DNA of 6,940 nucleotides, taken from contig WGBJ01000494.1 in NCBI GenBank assembly GCA_015494385.1, positions 1 to 6,940 on the forward strand, read 5' to 3'. How positions within the stretch are numbered: position 1 is the first letter of the stretch; each line of letters starts with the position of its first letter. The position numbers and the translations under genes were made by a program. The notes beneath the pieces are model-generated. The model did not search any database and was not told where the DNA came from. It saw only the letters and a program-made list of their open reading frames with translations. Origin of the DNA: Marinosulfonomonas sp. Its GTDB lineage: Bacteria > Pseudomonadota > Alphaproteobacteria > Rhodobacterales > Rhodobacteraceae. Shown here piece by piece: positions 1 through 4,774 of the stretch.

Positions 1-225
1 CGCCACGCCAAAATCATTGAACAGGCCAGCGACATTCTGGGCCAGCGCACCCTGTGCCTGTACGGCGGCAGCGTGAACGCGGGCAACTGCGAAGAATTGA
101 TCCAGCGCCCGCATATCGACGGGCTGTTTATCGGCCGCGCGGCCTGGGATGTGACCGGATATCTGGACATCCTGTCCCGCTGCGCCAGTGCCATCCAACC
201 CCCGAAACAAGGAGAGACACAATGA
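1..225 (+). CDS. Triose-phosphate isomerase family protein (EryH/TpiA2-like), C-terminal fragment
   Basis: The window opens inside this gene, and the last 74 residues are visible before a TGA stop. The phosphate-binding loop YGGSV of the TIM-barrel isomerases is at fragment residues 21-25, followed by the last beta-strand motif [10 protein letters not shown] at 40-49. The catalytic His and Glu lie upstream and are not seen. Ordinary TpiA usually has a VGGASL-type motif at the second site. The GRAAW form, together with the translationally coupled RpiB-type gene that follows, suggests the paralogue EryH (L-erythrulose 1-phosphate isomerase of erythritol catabolism), which makes D-erythrulose 4-phosphate. 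That assignment is inference from family knowledge. A housekeeping glycolytic TpiA remains possible because most of the protein is missing. The stop codon overlaps the next start (ATGA), so the two genes are very likely one transcript. Confidence 0.85.
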   Translation, partial: RHAKIIEQASDILGQRTLCLYGGSVNAGNCEELIQRPHIDGLFIGRAAWDVTGYLDILSRCASAIQPPKQGETQ

Positions 226-683
226 AACTTGCCATTGCAGGAGACAGCGCAGGCGAGCCGCTTGCACTTGCCCTATATGACTATCTGAAAGATCGCGAAG
301 GGTTCACGGTTGAAGAATTGTCCCACCCGGTGGATGGCGCAGAAGAGTTTTACGCCAATATGTCTGCCCGTGTCTGCCAAGGCGTGGTTGACGGCACCTA
401 TGACCGCGCCATCGTGATCTGCGGCACCGGCATCGGCGTGTCCATCGCCGCAAACAAAGTTCCGGGCATCCGCGCGGCGCATGTGCATGATGCCTATTCC
501 GCGGCCAAGGCCTCGACCTCGAACAACGCGCAGGTGATCACCATGGGCGCCCGTGTGGTCGGCACGGAACTGGCCAAAACCATCGTCGATGCCTGGCTGG
601 CGACCAGTTTTGATGAAAATGGTCCGTCCGCTGATAATGTCAAAGCGCTTGATCAGGTTGATGCCGAACGCAGTTGTGCGTAA
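222..683 (+). CDS. rpiB: RpiB/LacAB-family sugar-phosphate isomerase, probably EryI-like
   Basis: The product is a 153-residue cytosolic isomerase, the usual length for RpiB. I chose the ATG at 222 rather than the longer open frame from 54. It has a good ribosome site (AAGGAG at 209-214, 7 bases upstream), it overlaps the upstream stop as ATGA, and homology begins at [15 protein letters not shown]. The family signature CGTGIG is at residues 67-72, with Cys67 as the likely catalytic base. SIAANK and [15 protein letters not shown], which shape the sugar-phosphate pocket, follow at 74-79 and 100-114. The [10 protein letters not shown] start differs from the GCDHAG-type start of ribose 5-phosphate isomerase B and resembles EryI, which turns D-erythrulose 4-phosphate into D-erythrose 4-phosphate. 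Coupling to a TPI-family gene supports that role. The exact substrate is inferred; the family call is secure. Confidence 0.9.
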   Translation: MKLAIAGDSAGEPLALALYDYLKDREGFTVEELSHPVDGAEEFYANMSARVCQGVVDGTYDRAIVICGTGIGVSIAANKVPGIRAAHVHDAYSAAKASTSNNAQVITMGARVVGTELAKTIVDAWLATSFDENGPSADNVKALDQVDAERSCA

Positions 684-707
684 TTCGATCATTTACCATA
701 CCCGTAT

Positions 708-765
708 ACCCGCGCAGGCGGGTCAAATACCTGCATGTCGTGATGATAAGTGGGGTATTGGACCT
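708..765 (+). other. Two overlapping, mutually exclusive stem-loops downstream of rpiB
   Basis: The first is a perfect 6-bp hairpin: ACCCGC (708-713), loop GCAG, GCGGGT (718-723). The second is a longer stem in which GGTCAAATACC (721-731) pairs with GGTATTGGACC (754-764) at 10 of 11 positions, with a 22-base loop. Both use bases 721-723, so only one can form at a time. The first begins 25 bases after the rpiB stop and could end or protect that transcript, but neither is followed by a T-run, so a classical intrinsic terminator is not shown. Confidence 0.45.
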
Positions 766-835
766 TGGAAATAATCTGACCGAGTGCGCAAAACGACTTT
801 TTACACATTAGGGCAAGAAAACCCGAAATCAGGGG

Positions 836-864
836 TTGACCCCACCGCGCCACCTACCTAATTA
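836..864 (+). promoter_or_regulatory. Probable sigma-70-type promoter for tRNA-Lys
   Basis: A TTGACC -35 element at 836-841 is followed, after 17 bases, by TAATTA at 859-864 as a -10 element. This predicts a start near 871, about six bases before the mature tRNA 5' end at 877. Spacing and position suit a stable-RNA promoter. The -35 lies inside a 12-bp palindrome (GGGGTTGACCCC, 832-843). Confidence 0.6.
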
Positions 865-876
865 AGCGCCTTGTGT

Positions 877-952
877 GGGCCGGTAGCTCAGTTGGTAGAG
901 CAACTGACTTTTAATCAGTAGGTCCCGGGTTCGGATCCCGGCCGGCTCACCA
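877..952 (+). tRNA. tRNA-Lys (anticodon UUU)
   Basis: This is a complete 76-base cloverleaf. The acceptor stem GGGCCGG (877-883) pairs with CCGGCTC (942-948) with one G-U pair. The discriminator base is A949 and CCA is encoded at 950-952. The D arm GCTCAGTTGGTAGAGC starts at 886. The anticodon stem ACTGA (903-907)/TCAGT (915-919) encloses the loop CTTTTAA, giving anticodon TTT at 910-912. The T arm contains GGTTCGGATCC, with the invariant TTC. It reads AAA and AAG lysine codons. A run of six T follows at once (953-958) and may serve as the terminator with the T-arm region. Confidence 0.97.
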
Positions 953-1050
953 TTTTTTCAACAGCTCGACTGTTTTTGCCTACGGTGCGTTTGCGAGCCG
1001 CAACCACTTGGCAACCGCATTGCGTAAAAAAGTATCGCAAGTGAACCCGC

Positions 1051-1066
1051 CGAAAACCGGTTTTCG
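1051..1066. repeat. 16-bp perfect palindrome between convergent units
   Basis: CGAAAACCGGTTTTCG is its own reverse complement. It lies 12 bases beyond the stop of the minus-strand ABC operon and about 100 bases beyond the plus-strand tRNA. As RNA it gives a 6-bp stem with a CCGG loop on either strand. It may be a weak two-way transcription end or a protein-binding site. There is no strong T-run directly after it on either strand. Confidence 0.4.
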
Positions 1067-1078
1067 TTATCTGTGCAA

Positions 1079-1849
1079 TCAGGCCCAAATCCCCTGTAAT
1101 GCCCTGACCGGCGATACATGCAAAACGCCGCTTTGGCCCTGTTGCACCTCGGCCTCGACCCCGTAAACCTGTTGCAGGATTTCAGGGTTCAGCACCTTGT
1201 CGGGCGCACCGTCGGCACAGATCACCCCGCCATTCAGAAACACGATCCGGTCGGCAAACCGTGCGGCCAGTGACAGGTCGTGCATGGCTGCCATCGCGAT
1301 CATGCCATTGTCGGCACAGGTGGCGCGGATACGATCCAGCACGATCAACTGGTGGCGCAGATCCAGCGCCGCTGTGGGTTCGTCCAGCAACAGCACCTTG
1401 GGCGCGCGAAACAGGGATTGTGCAAGAAACACCAATTGCCGCTGCCCACCGCTGATGGCACCGATGGGCCGGTCCTGCAGGGCTTCCAGATGGAACCGCC
1501 CCAGTGCCGCGATAGCCTGTGCGCGGATGTCATCACCAATGCGCATCCCCAGCGATTGCAAACGGCCCAACAACACCACCTCGAGCACCGTCAGCGAACT
1601 TTGCGCGCCGGTGTCCTGCGGCATATAGGCGACGGTTTTCAGCTTTTCGTTCTGGTTCAACACCCGCCCTGCCAATGCCGCCTGCCCCTTGGCGGGGATC
1701 AGTCCGGCGATGGATTTCAGCAGGGTGGATTTGCCGGTGCCATTGGGGCCGACAAGGGCCGTGAATGTGCCCTGCTCCAGCCCCATGCCGATCCGGTCCA
1801 GAATGGTGCGCCCGTCATAGGCAACGCTGATTTCTTTTATTTCAAACAT
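1079..1849 (-). CDS. FecE/BtuD-type ABC transporter ATP-binding protein (iron-complex class)
   Basis: This cytoplasmic ATPase, 256 residues long, drives import through the permease encoded just upstream. All ABC motifs are intact: Walker A GPNGTGKST (34-42), Q-loop Gln78 in MPQD, signature ISGGQ (132-136), Walker B VLLLDEP (152-158), D-loop AALD (160-163) and switch His190. Length and motif spacing match the FecE/FhuC/BtuD family. I placed the start at the ATG (complement 1849-1847) rather than the in-frame TTG at 1855. The ATG overlaps the permease stop as TGATG, and an AAAGG element lies about 8 bases upstream, the usual coupling for subunits made in equal amounts. The signature has Ile for the usual Leu, a common variation. 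It is the last gene of the operon. The transported compound cannot be read from this subunit. Confidence 0.93.
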   Translation of the reverse strand: MFEIKEISVAYDGRTILDRIGMGLEQGTFTALVGPNGTGKSTLLKSIAGLIPAKGQAALAGRVLNQNEKLKTVAYMPQDTGAQSSLTVLEVVLLGRLQSLGMRIGDDIRAQAIAALGRFHLEALQDRPIGAISGGQRQLVFLAQSLFRAPKVLLLDEPTAALDLRHQLIVLDRIRATCADNGMIAMAAMHDLSLAARFADRIVFLNGGVICADGAPDKVLNPEILQQVYGVEAEVQQGQSGVLHVSPVRALQGIWA

Positions 1850-2901
1850 CACCAATGCCTTTGCTTACCGGTTAAAATCAGCCCGAACAAAAAGGGCACG
1901 CCAACAAGGGCCGTGACGATGCCGATCGGCACCACCGCCCCGGGCGACAGCAGTTTCGAGGCAATCGAGGCCCCCGTCATGATCAACCCGCCACAGATCG
2001 CTGAGGCGGGTATCAGCAGGCGCTGGTCCTCTCCCACCATCATCCGTGCAAGATGCGGCGCGACCAGCCCGACAAAGCCGATGGTGCCGACAAAGGCCAC
2101 CGCCCCCGCCGTCAGCAAGGCAACCACAAAGAACACCCGCCGCCGCAGCGCACCGACATTCACGCCCAGACTGGCAGCGCGTTCGTCCCCCAGCCGCAGG
2201 GCGGTCAGTTTCCAGAAATCGGGCAACAGCAGCGCCACCCCGATCAGCAGGATTGCACCCGACACCATGACCGAAAACCACGATGCCTTGAGCATCGAGC
2301 CAAACAGCCAAAACACGATTTCCTGCAGCACCTCGGGCGCGGCCAGATATTGCACCAGCGATTGCATCGACTGGAACAAGAACAGCGTGGCGATACCGGC
2401 CAGCACCATGACTTCGGCGGTGATGCCGCGGATATGGGCCAGACCGTAAACCATCAGACAGGCCACACCGGCACTGAGGAAGGCCATTACCGGAATGGTC
2501 ATCGACGGGATCACAGGCAGGGCAAAGCCGAACAGAATGGTGATTGCCGCGCCAAATCCGGCAGCGGCGGAAAAGCCCAGCGTGTATGGACTGGCAAGAG
2601 GGTTGCCCAGAAGGGTCTGCATCTCGGCCCCGGCCACGCCAAGCGAGGCGCCGACGATCAGAGCCATCAGGCTCATGGGCAGGCGGATGGAATGGACGAT
2701 GATAACAGTGGTCGGGTCTTCGGCGGTTCCTGGCGATACCAGCGCGGCAAGCACGTCGAACACGTTCAGAAAGGCCGGGCCGGTCAGGATGTCGCCAATA
2801 AAGGCCACAGCCAGAAGGCCGGAAATGGACACCAGCCAGAACAGGCGGCGCGCCATCTGCCGACCACTGGCCGAACCGGCAAGAGTTGCATCAGTTGCCA
2901 C
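1849..2901 (-). CDS. FecCD/BtuC-family ABC transporter permease
   Basis: This is a 350-residue polytopic inner-membrane protein with about ten hydrophobic segments, the first at residues 20-40. FecCD-family landmarks are visible: the RLP...VGASLGVAGAEMQTLLGNPLA stretch (73-103), LGDERAASLGV (237-247), and VGLVAPHLAR (277-286) near the region that contacts the ATPase. The start is GTG, supported by AGGAG at 2909-2913 with 7 bases of spacing and by the N-terminal extension typical of the family. Only one permease gene is present, so the channel is probably a homodimer, as in BtuCD, rather than a FecC-FecD type heterodimer. It lies 60 bases after the binding-protein gene, with a GC hairpin between them, and overlaps the ATPase gene by one base. 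Possible substrates are ferric siderophores, haem or cobalamin; none can be preferred. Confidence 0.93.
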   Translation of the reverse strand: MATDATLAGSASGRQMARRLFWLVSISGLLAVAFIGDILTGPAFLNVFDVLAALVSPGTAEDPTTVIIVHSIRLPMSLMALIVGASLGVAGAEMQTLLGNPLASPYTLGFSAAAGFGAAITILFGFALPVIPSMTIPVMAFLSAGVACLMVYGLAHIRGITAEVMVLAGIATLFLFQSMQSLVQYLAAPEVLQEIVFWLFGSMLKASWFSVMVSGAILLIGVALLLPDFWKLTALRLGDERAASLGVNVGALRRRVFFVVALLTAGAVAFVGTIGFVGLVAPHLARMMVGEDQRLLIPASAICGGLIMTGASIASKLLSPGAVVPIGIVTALVGVPFLFGLILTGKQRHW

Positions 2902-2928
2902 GGGATTTCTCCTGTTGGGAATGGGTTT

Positions 2929-2952
2929 GGGGGGCGCGGGTATGCGCCCCCC
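2929..2952 (-). promoter_or_regulatory. Intercistronic GC-only hairpin between binding protein and permease
   Basis: On the transcribed strand GGGGGGCGC and GCGCCCCCC form a perfect 9-bp stem around a 6-base loop (ATACCC). It starts about 10 bases after the binding-protein stop and ends 15 bases before the permease ribosome site. No U-run follows (AAACCC), so it is probably not a full terminator. Such hairpins are known in binding-protein transporter operons to stabilise the upstream mRNA or thin downstream transcription, giving more binding protein than membrane subunits. That role here is inference. Confidence 0.65.
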
Positions 2953-2961
2953 GATGCCGGC

Positions 2962-4077
2962 TTAGTCGGCCAGCTTCAGCATGAAGGTGCCTTCGGCAGC
3001 AATCGGCAGATACTTGGCATAATAGGCCTTGTGGTTGGCCACAGGATCTACATCGGCAAAGGCTTCGGGGTACATTGCCTTGGCCATATACTGCAGGAAG
3101 GTGTAGTCATACAGCGTGCGTGCACCACCGTGGTAAACCGCATAGATCTGGCCGTTTTTCACAGCTTTCATACCGGGCCAGCCAGCACGTTCGGTGAACG
3201 GCATCAGACGTTCGCGGGTCTGGGCAGGATCAACACCAAAGCCCATGACAACGGCGTTGTCGCGCTTCATCCAGTAGGAACCGGCGATAAAGATCACATC
3301 AGGGTTCGAGGCAATCACATATTCCGGGTTCAGCGGCCCGCGGTTTTCCAGCGCGCCAACGGCGATGTTGTCACCACCGGCCAGCGCAATCACGCCGCCC
3401 CACATTTTGTTGGCATAGGAATTGCCGTATTCACCGGCGCCCTTGTGGCCCAGTTCGATATAGACCTTGGGCTTTTCCCCGCCGCGCGCTTCCAGCGCTT
3501 TGGCAACGCGGGCTTCGACATCGGACACGGCGGCAACATAGTTGTCCACCAGTTCCTGCGCCCGTTCCTCGGCGCCGATCACCTTGCCGATCAGCAGGGT
3601 GCTGGCAACGTGTTTCTCAACGGTCTGGGCGTTATAATCAGCCACGACAACCGGAATGCCAGCGGCTTCCAGTTTGCCGACAACATCGCCCATTGCGCGA
3701 TACTGCCATGCGGCAATGATGGCCACGTCGGGTTTGGCGGCGACAGCTTTTTCCAGCGCGAATGTGCCGGCGTCGACTTCGCCCACGTCAACAAGTGAAT
3801 CCAGTGCCGGATTGACCGCGTTATAGGCTTTCCACTGCGAATTGCGCCAGCCTTCCCATGCGGGACGGGAAATGGCGACAACCCTGCTATAGGCGTCAGG
3901 GCCGCCGATGGCGTAGAAATCCTCGAAGTAAAAGCCCAGAAGCACGCGGTTTACGGTGTCGGGCACTTCGACAGTGCGGTCCATCGTGTCAACAACTGTG
4001 TTGGCAAAAGCAGCGGTTACAGACATGGTCAGGCTTGTGGCGGCAGCCGCCAGAGCCACAAAGGTTCTGCGTTTCAT
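2962..4077 (-). CDS. FecB-type periplasmic substrate-binding protein of an iron-complex-class ABC importer
   Basis: This 371-residue periplasmic protein should capture the substrate and hand it to the permease downstream. A Sec signal peptide is clear: MKRR, then a hydrophobic Ala-rich stretch, with likely cleavage at AFA|NT after residue 25. The mature protein starts with the family's strand pattern (TMDRTVEVPDTVNRVLLG, 31-48). The first lobe includes KPDVAIIAAW (115-124) and IPVVVADY (141-148). The linker-helix region is near 155-200. The second lobe includes KVYIELG (204-210), NPDVIFIAG (258-266) and VKNGQIYAVYHGG (306-318). The start ATG has GGAG 8 bases upstream. It is somewhat longer than many FecB/BtuF proteins and rich in aromatics between residues 74 and 85. 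No lipobox is present, so the mature protein is free in the periplasm. The substrate is unknown. Confidence 0.9.
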   Translation of the reverse strand: MKRRTFVALAAAATSLTMSVTAAFANTVVDTMDRTVEVPDTVNRVLLGFYFEDFYAIGGPDAYSRVVAISRPAWEGWRNSQWKAYNAVNPALDSLVDVGEVDAGTFALEKAVAAKPDVAIIAAWQYRAMGDVVGKLEAAGIPVVVADYNAQTVEKHVASTLLIGKVIGAEERAQELVDNYVAAVSDVEARVAKALEARGGEKPKVYIELGHKGAGEYGNSYANKMWGGVIALAGGDNIAVGALENRGPLNPEYVIASNPDVIFIAGSYWMKRDNAVVMGFGVDPAQTRERLMPFTERAGWPGMKAVKNGQIYAVYHGGARTLYDYTFLQYMAKAMYPEAFADVDPVANHKAYYAKYLPIAAEGTFMLKLAD

Positions 4078-4113
4078 TTGGTAGTCTCCAATTTGGTATA
4101 TATGTGTAAGGGT

Positions 4114-4159
4114 CTGTTTTCTTTAAAAGAAAACAGGTCGAAATCTTTTAAAGATTTCG
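4114..4159. repeat. Pair of adjacent AT-rich palindromes with inverted shared core
   Basis: The first palindrome (4114-4136) has arms CTGTTTTCTTT and AAAGAAAACAG around one central A. The second (4139-4159) has arms CGAAATCTTT and AAAGATTTCG around one central T. Only two bases separate them. Their centres, TCTTTAAAAGA and TCTTTTAAAGA, are exact reverse complements, so the two units can also pair with each other. They lie 37 bases upstream of the binding-protein start and downstream of the cysteine-rich gene. They could be RNA hairpins (termination, attenuation or mRNA end) or paired operator half-sites. No T-run follows on either strand. Confidence 0.7.
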
Positions 4160-4167
4160 GTGCCGTG

Positions 4168-4185
4168 CCACACCGTCAGGTGCGG
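4168..4185 (-). other. Hairpin immediately after the stop of the cysteine-rich gene
   Basis: On the transcribed strand CCGCACC and GGTGTGG form a 7-bp stem, including one G-U pair, around the tetraloop TGAC. It starts at the base directly after the TAA stop. With the two palindromes downstream it makes three stem-loops in about 70 bases, which fits a 3' end for the upstream gene. No U-run is present, so intrinsic termination is not proven. Confidence 0.45.
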
Positions 4186-4647
4186 TTACGACAGGGCCCA
4201 AACCGGAGGGGCGCGAATACGCGCATTGGTGATAACAGCCTGCGGGCTGCGATCTTCGCTGATCCACGCAAATTGCAAACAGTCCGCTTCACACGGAGTA
4301 AAGTCCAGCAATTCGGTTGCCGCTGTCAGGGTTGGCGGCGCGCTGAACCCGACACACCAGTCACAGGGCGTTGCCAGCGTCTTGCCGTCCTCGCCCTCGA
4401 TCGGGTTGCCGTTTTCGTCCAGATAGATGGTAACCAGCCCGTCACCGGCACAGATCACAATCGACTGGCCCGCATATTCCGCCGAGCCGATGGCCGAAGC
4501 CCCGACCGACCAGCCGCCCGTCATAACCAGCTGCGTAAACAGCCAGATAACGATCGGGACAATGCTGAATAGTCTGGTTAGTCTCAACAGTTTGCGTGCC
4601 TTGGTGACAATCGGTACGGGGATGTTACCCCGTGCAATGCGTGACAT
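4186..4647 (-). CDS. Small exported or membrane-anchored cysteine-rich protein, DUF2946-like
   Basis: The product is 153 residues. A basic N-terminus (KARKLLRLTR, 16-25) leads into one hydrophobic segment at about 27-43. The AxA sequence ASA (50-52) could be a signal-peptidase site; if it is not cleaved, the segment is a single anchor. The remainder would face the periplasm and carries five cysteines: Cys66 in VICAGDGL, a CDWC pair (95, 98) and a CEADC pair (119, 123). The ICxxDG...LDENGNP...CxxC layout and the RAPP near the C-terminus resemble DUF2946 proteins, which are often encoded near copper or other metal uptake genes. That resemblance is from memory, not a search. The function is unknown; thiol metal binding is an inference. 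The ATG at 4645-4647 has no convincing ribosome site, so the start is less certain. The gene precedes the ABC importer on the same strand, with hairpins between. Confidence 0.7.
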   Translation of the reverse strand: MSRIARGNIPVPIVTKARKLLRLTRLFSIVPIVIWLFTQLVMTGGWSVGASAIGSAEYAGQSIVICAGDGLVTIYLDENGNPIEGEDGKTLATPCDWCVGFSAPPTLTAATELLDFTPCEADCLQFAWISEDRSPQAVITNARIRAPPVWALS

Positions 4648-4732
4648 GGATATGGCAAATTGTCTAGGGTCAGATGTGCGGCAAAATACTATTTATCCGC
4701 AACCTGTTATCGTGCCGCGATAGGGGTGCAAA

Positions 4733-4759
4733 CGGCAAGTGCCTTTGGTGCACTTGCCG
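4733..4759 (-). terminator. Probable terminator hairpin of the RND gene
   Basis: CGGCAAGTGC (4733-4742) and GCACTTGCCG (4750-4759) form a perfect 10-bp stem with a 7-base loop, 15 bases beyond the stop of the RND pump gene. On the transcribed strand it is followed by TTTGC, a short T-run, so it may be a weak intrinsic terminator. A smaller stem (TATCG/CGATA, 4708-4722) follows it. The rest of the 127-base spacer up to 4648 shows no confident promoter for the cysteine-rich gene. Confidence 0.65.
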
Positions 4760-4774
4760 CCGCAATAGCCCCCC

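Noticed and set aside
54..221. N-terminal extension of the RpiB-type protein to 209 residues
   Set aside because: These codons overlap the isomerase gene upstream in another frame. The ATG at 222 has a good ribosome site and matches the family start.
877..952. tRNA-Lys as an integration site for a mobile element
   Set aside because: No copy of the tRNA 3' end is seen elsewhere in the window and no integrase gene is present.
1280..2449. Plus-strand open frame of 389 codons across the ATPase and permease
   Set aside because: It is a shadow of the minus-strand genes with low-complexity composition and no ribosome site or domain.
2053..3798. Long plus-strand open frame (581 codons) opposite the permease and binding-protein genes
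   Set aside because: It is antisense to two clearly homologous genes, its product is rich in Gln, His, Gly and Arg with no recognisable domain, and it is a common by-product of GC-rich codon bias.
4097..4125. Promoter for the binding-protein gene with TATATA as -10 and a -35 inside the first palindrome
   Set aside because: The -35 match is poor (TAAAGA) and the predicted start would fall at the ribosome site, leaving almost no leader. Not strong enough to list.
4114..4159. Irr (ICE box) or Fur site in the palindromes
   Set aside because: The halves read TTCTTT-AAAGAA, which does not fit the ICE-box pattern (TTTAGAA-TTCTAAA) or a Fur box as I know them.
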